DNA of 64,000 nucleotides from Cliona cf. orientalis (GCA_963930775.1 OZ005699.1:1199501-1263500), one strand, 5' to 3'; positions 23,991-36,445 are shown, counted from the stretch's first letter. Notes: generated by a model from the sequence alone, not told the origin. Program-made: numbers and translations.

Positions 23991-26900
23991 ATGTCTCGGC
24001 TGCAGCTTCTCCTGTTTCTCTCGGCTCTTTCTCTGGCGCTCTCCTTGACACCTCTTAGTGTACCGTTTCGCGGTCACAAGGCGTTCTACCGTCGCAGTGG
24101 CGCTGGAGATAATCCCGGGAACCCTGTCTATCTCACTCCGTACATCAGGGCTGGACAGCTTGATCAAGGTAGATAAATGTAGATCTATATCTTTAATATC
24201 CAGCCCCTGGTATCTGGCTTAATTTTCATTTGATAAAATTGTATAAACGTGTTATAAAAAAGTGTTACAATTTCTTAGACCTGGCCATATATAGACGGGT
24301 TGCCTTAATGTGATTCATGACATGAAAGTTCAAGCCACATGAACATGCGGCCATGATTAGGAAAATCAATACCATCAAGGCTTGTTGCTATGGCAATGAA
24401 TGTTTTTTAAGATAATGCTATTGACCCATGTAATCATCACACCAACTTTGAGACTTGTCTGATCTATTGCTGATTTTATAAAAATCCTAGAAGTGAGCAA
24501 TTTTCCCATATGTTTGTATGGCAGTAGGGCAAAATGTGCCCTACCGCAATACAAACATATGGGAAAATTGCTCACTTCTAAGATTTTTATAAAATCAGCA
24601 ATAGATCAGACAAGTCTCAAACTTCAGTGTGATGATTACATGGGTCAATAGCATTATCTAAAAAAAAATCATTGCCATAACGACATGTCTTGAGGGTACT
24701 GATTTTTCTAATTTATGACCTTGCCATGCTAATCATATTAAGGCAACCCGTCTATAGGGTGAAGGTTGTTTTTTAATTGATTGTGAAAACCAGTTACTAG
24801 GGGTTATTTGGTTATCTATAATATTGTAGCTGATTCTTGTCATATCTGTGGTATCATTGTAATATAGATGGTGTAAATCTATTACAGAAGCATGGGTATG
24901 AATCATGGTTTACTTGGTTATTATGGTTATTTATTATTATTCCTGGTTATCCATGGTTATCTATGGCTATTTCTGGTTATCCTTGGTTATTTATGGTTAT
25001 TTCTGTTTATTCCTGGTTATCCTTGGTTATCTATGGATGTCTATGGATATCCTTGGTTATCAATGGTTATTCTTGGGTACCTATGGATATCTGTGGTTAT
25101 CCATGGTTATCTGTGGTTATCCACGGTTATCCATGGTTATCCACGGTTATCCACGGTTATCCATGGTTATCCACGGTTATCCATGGTTATCCACGGTTAT
25201 CCACGGTTATCCATGGTTATCCATGGTTATCCATGGTTATCCACGGTTATCCACGGTTATCCGTGGTTATCCACGTATCCATGGTTATCTATGGTTATCC
25301 TTGGTTATCCTTGGTTATCCATGGACATCTATAGTTATCCTTAGTTATCTATGGTTACCCTTGGTTATCTGTGGTTATCCATGGTTATCTATGGATATCT
25401 ATGGTTATTTATGGATATCTATGGCTATCTATGGTTATCTGGATATCTATGGTTATCCTTGGTTATCTATGGATATCTATAGTTATCCTTAGTTATTTAC
25501 AGATATCTATGGTTATCTATGGTTATCCTTGGTTATCTATCATAGATAAACCCTAGAGACTAACCCTGCTAACCATTGGCAACCCATCCCCAAACCCCCC
25601 AGCCCCTCCCATCTATAGACAAACCCTAGAGACTAACCCTGTTAACCATTGGCAACCCATCCCCAACCCCCCAGCCCCTCCCATCATACCGCATATACGT
25701 ATAGATACATCACCGATAACCAAGATAACCTAGAGTGTTTAAGTGTTTACTTTACTGATAACCACCGATAACCAAGATAACCAAATCGCCAAATCAAAGT
25801 AATGTAGAGTGTTTAATTTACTGATAACCACCGATAACCAAGATAACCACCAATAACCCAGATAACCAAATCATTGATGACCACCAATAACCAAGATAAC
25901 CAAATAGCTAATTAAATCAAAGTAATATAGAAGTGTAGCGTAGGCAAAAATATAGATAACCATGAAAACCATAATAACCAGTTATCAACTTAACTTATAG
26001 TTTTCTATTCCCCTTATAATTGGCCACATGTGCAATTTCTGGTATGGTGCATATTCTGCATCTGATGTAGCTATCTTTGTTCTGCTGTAGACATGGATGA
26101 TGTATAGCTTGGTAGCTTTTGCATGATTAATTTTAAGGTGAACTTTAAAACATGATGCAATGACGATTTGCTTTCCATGTACATGTAGCTGTCATTCTTA
26201 AAATTGAATTTATTATCAAATTGATGTAATAACTATTAATAAACAGATGGTGATGGTGCACATGGCTGCATGTGACTACCTTATTCATACATGCAGCTAG
26301 CTATGAAAACCATCACCTGATCACTCTAATTGTAATAGTAATTTAGTAATTTTCCATTTTTTGGCTGGAATCGTATTGTCCCGATTAGGTTTTAATTCAC
26401 TGCTGTAGCTAGCAGTTCAACTACTTGTACACATACTTCTTTTCATTGTGCTCATTTCGTATCTCCCATTCACGTGTAAAAGAACTGGCATCTTTTGATC
26501 CCTTATAATTATTGTTTGATGCATTATATGCACAATCTCTTTCCCCCCCCCCCCCTGGGAAAAGTATTATGTATTATTTCATGGGATAAAATTAATGCAC
26601 ACACTTTTAGCTCGTACGGCTAGTCAGGTGACTGGTATCCTTGGACTGATCAGCTATGCTGGGTTCACCACGGTCAATGAGAACTATAACAGCAACATGT
26701 ACTTTTGGTTCTTCAAGGCACAGGTATAGTGTGTTAATAAGAAGCTGCTTCTGAATAGAACATAAGTAATAAGTATTGCGTTGCTGTTACTTTTTCCTTT
26801 GATTCGTAGAACGGCAACACGTCGGCCCCTCTTCTTGTATGGCTTCAAGGTGGTCCCGGAGGCTCCTCCCTCTTTGGCCTCTTCAACGAGAATGGACCCA

Positions 26901-28647
26901 TCGTGGTGGACCAGAACGGAGAGGCTAAACTAAGAAGCGTGACGTGGAACTCGGACTATCACATGCTCTACATCGACAACCCAGTAAATTCATTTGTTGA
27001 TTAACAAGCCACCCTTCTTGCAGCTATGCTATGCTAGCTACTTAGGTTTAATATTCAGCTGAGCCTATTCTCGTAGACCCTTAATCCCCCCCAAATTTAG
27101 AAATTTTAATAAATTATAAATGTTCATTAATATGCACTAGTTTATTTATCTTTTTTTTTTTGTTGTTGTATCTTCAGGTGGGTACTGGTTTCAGCTACAC
27201 TGACAAAGGAGGGCTGTCGACTACCGAGGAAGAGGTGGCCGATAATCTCTACTCCTGTATCACTCAGTTCCTCACCGTCTTCTCCGAGTACCAGGCCAGC
27301 GACTTCTACGTCACTGGAGAGGTGAGTATATATAGTAATAATGTAGCCTCATCCCAGGCTCCTCTCAGCTAAAACATAATCTTATGAGTATCCAACTTGC
27401 CTTCTACAAGCTGTCAGTACACATGTACTTGTTAGTCCTATGCAGGGAAGTATGTTCCAGCGATTGGGTACAAAATTCACACTGAGAACCAGAATAATCC
27501 ACAACTGAAGATCAACTTCAAAGGAGTGGCTATTGGAGATGGTCTGGTGGATCCTGTTAATGTAAGTTGAGAGAGAGTGAAAGAGAGCGAGAGAGAGAGA
27601 GAGGGGGGGGAGATATTCATCCACTCTGTCGTCCTTGCAGATGTTGACTGGATATGCTGACCTGGCGTTTCAGTTTGGTCTTGCTGATGAGAATCAGGCA
27701 GAGTACATCAACAGTGAAACCCAGAACGCAGCAAACCTGATCAATGATGGAAAATACTATGATGCATTTAAGGTTTGCTCATGACTTCTCCCTTATATAA
27801 AAAAATAAAGGAGCGCAGAGCTTATGCATTATGCTTTCTACAGATCTTCGATAAGTTATTGAATGGTGATTTGATTCCCTATCCAACTTACTTCTACAAC
27901 ATCACAGGATCTACTAACTACTTTAACATCCTCAGACAAACGGTGAGTTTTACTTGACTAGCATTTGTGATCTCGTGATTTTCTCTCTCTCTCTCTCTCT
28001 CTCTCCCTCCCCCACGTATATAATAGGGTCCTCCTGAATTCAATTACTATGCTTCCTACCTCAATAAGACCAGTATTCGTCAGGCTATTCACGTTGGAAA
28101 CCTCAGCTATGGAAGTCAGTCAGATGCTGTGGAGATGGCACTTGTCAATGTGAGTGGAATCAAACTCATACTCTCAAAGTCTATGAGTGGTTAAATTCAT
28201 CAGATTCTGTATTGTTTTTTACTACTATTTTGTAGGATATTATGCAGTCAACCGCCGATTGGTTGGCAGTGCTAATGGATAACTACAAAGTGCTGCTCTA
28301 CAATGGCCAGCTTGACCTCATAGTTGGTGGTCCTCTGACAGAGCGGTTTCTGCAGGTGCTCAAGTGGTCTGGCCAGGAGGACTACTTGAAGGTGGATCGT
28401 ACCGTGTGGAGGATCGGAGACGAGGTGGCTGGATATGTCAGGCAGGTCGGAAAGTTCATGCAGGTGAGGATATGTGAATTTGTCCCCTATGTTATAATTT
28501 TGTCAAATGCATGGCATTGTGACTGTGATTATAAATTTCTCTCTCTTCTTGCAGGTGATAGTTCTTGGTGCTGGTCACATTCTCCCTTACGATCAGCCAG
28601 AGAGAGGTCTAAACCTCATACAAACTTTCATCAATATGGCTGATTAA
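23991..28647 (+). CDS. CPVL: Vitellogenic-like serine carboxypeptidase (S10 family), copy 1
   Basis: Ten exons, 469 aa (human CPVL 476): 23991-24168, 26611-26723, 26810-26983, 27178-27321, 27436-27561, 27641-27772, 27844-27942, 28027-28149, 28236-28463, 28555-28647. Signal peptide MSRLQLLLFLSALSLALS. Then NPVYLTPYI, SYAGFTTVN, NMYFWFFKAQ, the substrate/oxyanion segment WLQGGPGGSS, and IDNPVGTGFSYTD. Catalytic Ser204 in GESYAG is created by the exon 4/5 junction; Asp390 is in YNGQLDLIV and His447 in GHILPYDQP. All three are present, so it should be an active lysosomal or secreted exopeptidase removing C-terminal residues. Intron 1 (2.4 kb) is far longer than the equivalent intron of copy 2 because of a foldback element and a 10-bp satellite. 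An in-frame ATG at 23952 would spoil the signal peptide, so 23991 is preferred. Confidence 0.95.
24290..24756. mobile_element. Foldback element (about 467 bp imperfect palindrome) in CPVL copy 1 intron 1
   Basis: It begins TATAGACGGGTTGCCTTAAT and ends with the reverse complement ATTAAGGCAACCCGTCTATA. The arms pair over nearly their whole length, with the centre near 24530 (CATATGTTTGTATGG facing ATACAAACATATG). There is no open frame, so it is a non-autonomous foldback MITE or a recent inverted duplication. Confidence 0.85.
24905..25545 (+). repeat. 10-bp satellite array, consensus CCAYGGTTAT, about 63 copies
   Basis: A strict 10-bp period runs for about 640 bp: units CCATGGTTAT, CCACGGTTAT, CTATGGTTAT and CCTTGGTTAT, purest from 25091 to 25270. 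Because 10 is not a multiple of 3, all three forward frames stay open for 150-195 codons. Those frames are artefacts, not a gene. Located in CPVL copy 1 intron 1. Confidence 0.97.
25543..25685. repeat. Two-unit direct repeat, about 69 bp
   Basis: Both units read AAACCCTAGAGACTAACCCT, then TAACCATTGGCAACCCATCC and AGCCCCTCCCATC. It lies between the forward and inverted parts of the GGTTAT array. Confidence 0.85.
25699..25985 (-). repeat. Inverted, looser 10-bp array (GATAACCAMC)
   Basis: Repeated GATAACCACC and GATAACCAAG units, the reverse complement of the GGTTATC satellite just upstream, mixed with AAATCAAAGTAAT spacers. With 24905-25545 it forms a very large inverted arrangement. Confidence 0.8.
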
Positions 28648-28821
28648 ATACAGAACATAATTTAACTATTAGTATTACTGTGCAAGTTTGATTAATTTTG
28701 TGCTGGCTTTGTTATGCAATTAGTAGTATGCGCATGCGTACATGGAGGTGGGGCCACGCCCACTTGCTGACCTTGCCTTATTTCTGGCGTGAGTTTATAG
28801 TAGAAAAAATCGTGAGTAGAA
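28648..28821. promoter_or_regulatory. Promoter region of CPVL copy 2
   Basis: 174 bp between the stop of copy 1 and the start of copy 2. It contains TGCGCATGCGTA, close to an NRF-1 site, and GGGGCCACGCCCAC, GC-box-like. Inferred from motifs and position. Confidence 0.45.
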
Positions 28822-31800
28822 ATGTCTCGGTTGCAACTTCTGTTGTTTCTCTCAGCTCTTCCTCTGGCGCTCTCCTTGTCTTCCCTCAGTGCGCCGTTTC
28901 GAAGACAGAAGGCGTTCTACCGTCGCAGTGGCGCTGAAGATGATCCCGGGAACCCCGTCTACCTCACTCCGTACATCAAGGCTGGACAGATTGATCAAGG
29001 TAGCGCAGACGTACATCTACTGCAGTTTCTTTGCCTATTAAATAGGTGGAAAATAAATTTCATACTTCAATGATACTGATTTCATGATGATGTATTAAAA
29101 GCTACTACTCCATGCTTTCTTTATTAAAATTATATTTAAAAATATCATGGGGAAACTTTATTGTAATAATTTACCATAGATCGAAAGGGCTATGAGCTAT
29201 GACTTTTTTTTCTTTCCACATTCTTTCAGCTCGTACGGCTAGTCAGGTGACTGGTATCCTTGGACTGACGAGCTACGCTGGGTTCATCACGGTCAACGAT
29301 TTCCTCAACAGCAACATGTACTTTTGGTTCTTCAAGGCGCAGGTACATGTATACCGGTACATGTACATGTACTGGTATTAATTGCTATACGTACGTGTAT
29401 GCATGGCGTTAATGCGTGATAATATTGCTACATGCAAGCTATTACACACACAATGGATGAAGTAAAAAGCTCTACATGACATTGTAGCTAAAGGGAGGAC
29501 CACCATGCGTGCTTATCAGTCGGTATACATGTACATGAAATCACTAAAATCGATTTTTACGTGTTGACTATGAACAGTGATGTGCATGTGCCCTATAGGA
29601 TCTCACCAAACTACACACACACACACACACATACACACATATAATAGTTATCTGCCAGTAATTGGGGTGCATGAGATGCATGGTCGAATGCACCCCAATT
29701 ACTGGCAGATAACTATTTTGTTGGTAGTTGACCTCTGTTCATCATTGGCCTACTTTATGATGACCAAACCCCTTCCCATAGCCAGCAAATTGCCTATAAA
29801 AACTTTGGTAGCTAGGCAACTACCAACAAACTCACATACACTCACATGCACACACGATTTGTAGAATGGCAACACATCAGCCCCTCTTCTTGTATGGCTT
29901 CAAGGTGGTCCCGGAGGCTCCTCCCTCTTTGGCCTCTTCAACGAGAATGGACCCATCGTGGTGGACCAGAACGGGGACGCTAGACGAAGAAACGTGACGT
30001 GGAACTCGGACTATCACATGCTATTTATCGACAACCCAGTGAGTATAAACGTGTACATGTATCAGTATAATATTATTATCAGTTTTTTTTTGGAACCATG
30101 TATCAGTTTTCTTTCTGTTATTGATAACTGTACATCCAGATTGTGTAAATTCTCATTTGTATTCAAACTTCACATGAATATACCTTCATATATATAATAT
30201 ACATAGTAATGATCAGCCTTTATTGTATTCAGGTGGGTACTGGTTTCAGCTACACCGACAAAGGAGGGCTGTCAATTACCGAGGAAGAGGTGGCCGATAA
30301 TCTCTACTCCTGTATCACTCAGTTCCTCACCGTCTTCTCTGAGTACCAGGCCAGTGACTTCTACATCACTGGAGAGGTACATGTATAATGATAATTAATA
30401 TTATTGTGCCGCCACTACTATAGTATACTCTTAACACACACAGTCTTATGCAGGGAAGTATGTTCCAGCAATTGGATACAAAATTCATATTGACAGCTTA
30501 AACAATCCACAACTGAAGATCAACTTCAAAGGAGTCGCTATCGGAGATGGATGGGTTGACCCTATCAATGTATGGAGAGAGAGAGAGAGAGAGAGAGACA
30601 AAAGAGAAAGAGAGAGATATTCATCTGTTCTGTCGTCCATGCAGATGTTGACTGGATATGCTGACCTGGCATTTCAGTTTGGTCTTGCTGATGAGAACCA
30701 GGCCGAGTATATCAACAGTGAAATGCAGGCTGCAGCAGAACTGATAGCTAATGGAAAATATATGGAAGCTGATCTGGTACTGTACTGATGCACACTCATG
30801 CGCGCTAATTCATGCTTATACTCGAACCCTAATGAAACATATGTTATCGTAGGTTGAGGATAAAATATTTGATGGTGATTTGACCCCCTATCCAACTTAC
30901 TTCTACAATATTACAGGATCTACTAACTACTTTAACATCCTCAGACAAACGGTGAGTTTTAATTCGATGAGATTTGAATTTTAATGATCCCCCTCTCCTT
31001 CCTATCTCATCTCTCCTCCCTTTCACTCTCTTTCTCTCTCTTCCCCCCCCCTCCCCTCTCTCTCTTTCTCCTCTCTCTCCCTCCCTTTCTCCTCTCTCTG
31101 CCTCCCTTTCTCTCACCCTACCTCTTTCTCTCCCCCCTCTCTCTCCCCTCTCTTCCGTTCATGTCAAAGTCTCCTCCAGAGTTTGACTACTATGTGTCCT
31201 ACATCAATAAGACCAGTATTCGTCAGGCTATTCACGTTGGAAACCTCAGCTATGGGAGTCAATCGGATGCTGTGGAAAATGCTCTTTTGAATGTAAGAAA
31301 TATACAGAATACTTAGTATCAGGAGTGCATGGACAGTTCATAATGGTGAATTCGGTAAAGGTCGCCAATTTAAAAATTCAGCTTGTGCCTATATAATATT
31401 ATAATGCTGAGCATTCACATTAAATTTGTGATCAACCAACTGAGAGCCATTTTTCATAGTACAATTCCATATTCTGGTATATTTACATAATTATTATAGG
31501 ACATCATGCAGTCAACTGCTTTCTATTTATCCGTGCTCATGGATAACTACAAAGTGCTACTCTACAATGGACAACTGGATTTCATAGTTGGTGGTCCTCT
31601 GACAGAGAAGTTTCTGCAGGTGCTCAAATGGTCTGGCCAGGAGGACTACTTGAAGGCGGACCGTACCGTGTGGAGGATTGGAGACGAGGTGGCTGGATAT
31701 GTCAGGCAGGTCGGAAAGTTCATGCAGGTGAGGACTTTTGAATCCGTACTCCATATTCCCCTTGCTACAGTTGCATCTCTCTCTCTTACTAAGTCTTACT

Positions 31801-31927
31801 CTCACTCTCTCTCCCCTCTCCCTCCATCTTGCAGGTGATAGTTCTTGGTTCAGGTCACATTCTCCCTTACGATCAGCCAGAGAGAGGTCTAAATCTCATA
31901 CAAACTTTCATCAACATGACTGGTTAA
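28822..31927 (+). CDS. CPVL: Vitellogenic-like serine carboxypeptidase (S10 family), copy 2
   Basis: Ten exons with exactly the same coding lengths as copy 1, 469 aa: 28822-28999, 29230-29342, 29865-30038, 30233-30376, 30444-30569, 30645-30776, 30853-30951, 31170-31292, 31500-31727, 31835-31927. Signal peptide MSRLQLLLFLSALPLALS. Catalytic Ser in GESYAG (formed at the exon 4/5 junction), Asp in YNGQLDFIVGG, His in GSGHILPYDQP, all intact. It is a tandem duplicate of the upstream gene, exons highly similar while introns have diverged. Intron 2 (522 bp) took up a hairpin and a small MITE. The third, broken copy at 45490-46297 shares its GSGH and NMTG end, so that fragment derives from copy 2. 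Confidence 0.95.
29644..29716. repeat. Perfect hairpin, 29-bp arms, 15-nt loop
   Basis: ATAGTTATCTGCCAGTAATT, GGGGTGCAT on the left arm and the exact reverse complement at 29688-29716. It sits in CPVL copy 2 intron 2, directly beside the MITE at 29718. Confidence 0.93.
29718..29830. mobile_element. Small MITE (TTGTTGGTAGTTG family), copy 1
   Basis: About 113 bp. The ends TTGTTGGTAGTTG and CAACTACCAACAA are inverted repeats. The core contains GCCTACTTTATGATGACC and CCTTCCCATAGCCAGCAAAT. A second, reversed copy lies at 43885-43963. Confidence 0.8.
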
Positions 31928-32329
31928 CACTAAAACCACCAGTATTCCTAATAAGGAAATGCTATCTTAATTGACTTACATGTACATGAAGTAACAGAAC
32001 ACTATACAGAATCACACCAATATCACTACGTTTTCTACACGAGTTCCTAATTATTTTAGCTATAATAATAATATTATATAATCAAAAGTAACAATAATAT
32101 TATAAGCAATATTATAATTATGTAAAACTAAATTCTGAATTCAAATGCATACATTATTCAAGAACCTGGACATCGATTGTATTAAATTTAATAATTATTG
32201 TAGTAGTCACTATTATGATCTACTATTAAATTAACTGTTGGCATCAGCAAAAATATCTGTTCGAGCACTAGTACACTTAGCCTTAGCCTACTATAATGAT
32301 GTGTTTTTAAAGTTATTGGGTGGAATCAA
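31928..32329. other. Intergenic spacer between convergent genes
   Basis: AT-rich 3' flanks of CPVL copy 2 (+) and the Ig/FN3 receptor (-). Several TATTATAAT runs. Nothing else recognised. Confidence 0.6.
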
Positions 32330-35009
32330 TCATTTTGGTTGTGCATGTGCAGTGGAGTATGCCAGGTTGTTTTCCAGATCAATATCTTTGTTAACTTGGT
32401 CCAAATCTTCATAAATAACAGGTGGTACCGGTTCAGTAGCTACAGGCCTAGGATTCATACTTGTACAATCCAGCTTCTCCACGCACCTTTTCTTTGCTCT
32501 CAGCCTCACAACGGTGATTGTAATGTGGATAATAACTGAAATAGCCAATATCACTGTTGTGATGGTAACTCCGAGTGATATTACCAGTATCGTGTGATCT
32601 GTAATTATTCATTTCAAATGCAGGTTGAGTGACTGTTAGTATATAATAGCTAAGCTATGCTGCACAATGATGTAATCCGAGAGCCATATTATCATATTAT
32701 TATTATTGTGGGTGGCTAGTGCATGACCTATCCCCCTACCCAGCCCCTGAATTTCTCTCCTTCAATGGCTCACCTTCTATTGTACTTGCGCCATCTAGCT
32801 TAGAAGCTGTGTCTAGTGTTCCCTCAATCTCCGCTACAAATGTTCCACTTGTCAAAGTAGCTATGAAGCAGTTGATTGGCTCCTTATTTGGCAATGATAC
32901 AAGGCCAATTATCACAGAATCCGAGTGTGTGCTTGTCACTAAGCTTGAAATAGTCTTTGTGGAATTCCAAATCCTACATTCAGTTCCAGGGCCATACATA
33001 ATTCTGCATGTTTTTTCATTTCTCATATCGGGATCATCAAAGTAACAGATTACTCGCTTTGAAGATAGGTCAAAGGATACACTGACATTGATAGAGTAGG
33101 CTATGATATCAAAAATTTTACAAGTTTAAAAAATTTAATGATGTGACGTCACAGTGCTGTACACTTACTTATTATTGTAACAATACTGGATGTGTACCCA
33201 TTTCTGAGTAAGTTTGTAGAAAGCACTGTTGCATTGTAAACATTTGAAGTGGAACAAATTGAAGAAGAGTTTGCATCGAATACATGTCTGCAGATCCCAG
33301 AATTGCATAAGGAAGCTGGCATGATAGCTGATCCACAAACGCTGCCTGAGTTGCCATCAGCATAGGTGAGAGTATAGGAGAGAGTAGAGCCATCTATCTC
33401 ATCAGTTATATTGAAAGTTGACTTAAGAATAAGAAAATTTAATAATAACGTTATTATAGTGAAATAATAAACTTTTAATATTGGGATTATTGAATTTCAA
33501 TGAATCACATTGTATATTTATGCTTGACACCTCTGATCATGAGTCAGCAGTTTGCATTAAGTAAATATTATAGCGGGAAACTTTCAAGGGAGAAAACTTT
33601 CGTGGAATATGTAAACTGATTGCATAAATGAATGTGACATGCCTAAAATTTTGTGGAGAAAACTTTCGTGAAATTTGTTTAATTTCTCCCTCGAAAGTTT
33701 TTCGCTATATGGTACCCATCCACTTTCACTTTACCACTTCACTGTTAAATTCCACTGTTATCCCTGAAAAATGACCACTACTGTAAGAGTACCGTGGAAT
33801 AACTTTGAGTCCTGTTGGAGCATCTGGAACTAGATTGATCATCATATGAGTAAGTAACCATGATAATAACTAGCTATTACTCTTATACCTCTCAGTAGTG
33901 CAAGAAGTGGATCACTCACATTGCCTGCAACACCGTCACAGACTAGTGTCTGGACAGCAAATGTACACATGTTATTGCTGTTTGTGGGTACATTAGTACA
34001 TACTGCCGTCAGATGGGCTGTGGTGGTGGGACATCTACCACAGTTTGATGCTATGATTCTATAGTGAACAACATCACAAGTAGTGACCACTTCATTCCAA
34101 CTGAAGATGAGCCAGCCTGAGCGATCTAGTGACAGCATAATTCTATCTGGAGGAGGTACAGGACCTGTATTAGCATCAGAACGTTAATACTTGCTGCATG
34201 CAGCCAGTTTCAAGTGCAGGAGCTTGAAACACCCAATCCATCACAGATTACTTTACAGGTCATGCATGATTGATTAGTATAGTAATAGAACAAATTCATA
34301 GGTAATCAATATTCTGTGTATACAAGGTCATTATTATCAACAATATCATGCCTTTATCATTCTATAATGCATCAAAATAATCAACGATGTCACTGGCTTG
34401 CATGCAGATACCAGTATTATTATTGTAGTAGCTAATCGCCTTTGATTATGAGTGCACGCAGGTAAGCTTCATACGTGTATTTGGTCTGTGATAATTTAAC
34501 TACCTTTTAGTTTCACTTTAGACATGCCAATTATTGTCAACGGCTGAGTCCCACTGTCATAAGCACATTCTATACTGTGTCCATCCAAATCTCGGCTAAT
34601 TGTGACGTCGAGTTGTGATGTGTAGCTGCCATTTTCAGCCCTAAGACTGCTGCCAATCAGAGTTCCACCATTGCAGGTTCCATAAGTACCTTGCGTAAAC
34701 TGGCTATGCAGTAGGGCAATATAGTCACAATTCAAGATCATAAAAGCGTTTCCTTGCCACAGAGTAGTTCCTATTCCTATGATGGTACATTCATAGCGAA
34801 GAATGTCCCCAGGGCATAGACATGATGTATTTGATGCTGGATACATATTATTACTTTGAATTCTGGCTTCAGAGTCTATTTGCACAATAAGCCAAAAAAG
34901 TAGATAATAAAGACTTAGTATATAATTATAGCTACAGCTAAATACCTGCAAATATGCTGTTCATGATCAGACACAGCAAATCTAAGATCAGCAGGACGTT
35001 AATAGACAT
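32330..35009 (-). CDS. Type I membrane protein, Ig/FN3-like ectodomain, short tail with ITIM-like motif
   Basis: Seven exons in phase, 551 aa: 34946-35009, 34504-34875, 33889-34164, 33735-33829, 33169-33421, 32774-33100, 32330-32598. Signal peptide MSINVLLILDLLCLI. An Ig-like module follows (CLCPGDILRYEC, W 13 residues on, IECAYDSG). Next is an FN3-like module (VPPPDRIMLS, LIFSWNEV, HYRIIASNCGRCP), a second one split over two exons (VPDAPTGLKV, TLSYTLTYADG), and a further cysteine-bearing module (YSINVSVSF, RIMYGPGTEC). One membrane segment (ILVISLGVTITTVILAISV) is followed by about 65 cytoplasmic residues with VIYEDL (fits the V/I-x-Y-x-x-L ITIM pattern) and LAYSTA. No exact family was recognised. 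It is paralogous, exon by exon, to the gene at 38338-43567, with which it forms a divergent pair. Likely a cell-surface recognition receptor; ligand unknown. Confidence 0.83.
33567..33716. mobile_element. MITE with GCGGGAAA/TTTCGAGG ends, in an intron
   Basis: The left arm TATAGCGGGAAACTTTCAAG and right arm CTCGAAAGTTTTTCGCTATA are inverted. It ends in the ATGGTA motif shared with other copies at 35270-35370, 36025-36100 and 40960-41024. Confidence 0.75.
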
Positions 35010-35269
35010 CGTAAGCAATGACTCCACTGGATCAGTTAGGCCAGGCTAATTACATTGCATTGATTAATTAGCAACATCCTGAAACCGCTCTATTTAATAT
35101 ATTATCAGACTGACATAGCGAGTTTAGTTTGCACATGCGCACGGCCAATGCGAAACTATGGGAAACGCCTACATACCCGAGGATTCCGGGGAACGTATCC
35201 GCTAATATTATGTCCGGAGCACTGTACGATTCCAATATTGGCGTGCTGCCGTCGAGTCGCATGCGTCGC

Positions 35270-35370
35270 TGTATGGCGGGAAATTTTCGAGGGTATTAAT
35301 TTTCGCTGTTTTCGCGGATCAGGGTGAATCCGCGAAATTTTATACCTCGAAAATTTCCCGCTTTACGGTA
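35270..35370. mobile_element. MITE, compact palindromic copy (GCGGGAAATTTTCGAGG)
   Basis: GGCGGGAAATTTTCGAGG near 35275 faces CCTCGAAAATTTCCCGC, followed by TTTACGGTA at 35370. The core has TTTCGCGGATC and ATCCGCGAAATT, a nested inverted repeat. Confidence 0.85.
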
Positions 35371-36024
35371 TGACTTGACGACCCGTTCCTACACTGACTT
35401 AGCTCGAGCATGCGCAGTCCCACCAGCACATTATATCAGGGTATGGTCGATATAAACCACAAGGCATGCTGAACAGAAAATGCACTATTTGTAGCGTTAG
35501 CCAGCCATTTTCGAAAGATACTGCCTCCTTTTCGAAGAAAGAGCGAATATATAGCCATAGATTATACGGGTGATATATAATCTATGATATAGCTGACATT
35601 TTTCTTGGGACGTGACCAACTCAGTATTGTTGAAGACTCGGGTTTTGTGACAGCTACAGCGTAGGGGTCACGGATATAAATATGACGTTGCCGGGCTCTC
35701 GGATACACGTCAGATTTTCTCCAACTTCAGCCTCCCAAATGCTTTGATACTCGTGGTAGTCACGGATCATCGCCTCCACAACACAGCTTTATAGTTCAGA
35801 CATAGTTTGCTCGTGTTCAACACTACCTACTATGATTTCCACCAAGAGTATACAATAGAGAGAGAGGAGAGTATCCTACTCCAGTATAGTACAGTGTAAC
35901 AGCTGTTAGGCAAGGTTATGACCTTTATAATCATATACTCTTGTTTCCACGCACGTACGTATGAAAGAAGAGGGGCGTGGTTTTTATTGCATCCAATTTG
36001 AGGGTGTGGCTTTGTCTCAGGGCT

Positions 36025-36100
36025 TATCCTCGAAAATTAAAGTTCAAAATCCCACATCCGCGAAAATTGCTACCCTCGAAAATTCCCCGCTATATGGTAT
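36025..36100. mobile_element. Partial MITE of the TCGAAAATT/GCTATATGGTA family
   Basis: CCTCGAAAATTAAAG on the left and CCTCGAAAATTCCCCGCTAT ending ATGGTA at 36100, with ATCCGCGAAAATTGC between. Only the right end is well preserved. Confidence 0.6.
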
Positions 36101-36309
36101 AATACCACAGCTGGGCAGTCCATGTATTTGGAACTCTACTGAGTCAAGAAGATTGTCTACCGTTACAGTAGCCATTAAAGACAGAACAGTACAATTCAAG
36201 TTAAATCACGTGTCACTGAACAGAGCTCTACTGTATGCAATGATACTATACTATTAGATGCTGTCTGTACATGTATGCATTATTAATGCGATAGTATACT
36301 ATTGCTGCA

Positions 36310-36445
36310 GTGGTGCAGGTGACTGGAGGTGTCAGCTGGTATTATTAATGCAATAGTGCATGTCACTGGTGACTGGAGGTGTCAGCTGGTGACTAGACCG
36401 GGTGTTCCCTGGTGACTGGAGGTGTTCAGAGGTGTCAACTGGTGA
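36310..36445. repeat. Minisatellite with GGTGACTGGAGGTGTCAGCT unit
   Basis: GTGACTGGAGGTGT occurs three times (36319, 36370, 36412) and degenerate GGTGACTAGACCGGGTGTTC and CTGGTGATTAGAGGT units follow. The unit is about 23-50 bp, irregular. Confidence 0.75.

Noticed and set aside
24837-25556. Four long overlapping open frames (61-195 codons) with GYPWLSMVIH-type repeats
   Set aside because: They are read-through of a 10-bp satellite. All three forward frames stay open because the unit lacks stops, and they lie in a CPVL intron without splice support.
25550-25690. CRISPR-like or telomere-like reading of the CCCTAGAGACTAACCCT repeats
   Set aside because: Only two units without spacer pattern. 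The animal-like setting excludes CRISPR, and the motif is not the TTAGGG telomere repeat.
29577-29864. 95-codon open frame in CPVL copy 2 intron 2
   Set aside because: Covers a hairpin and a MITE. No domain, intronic.
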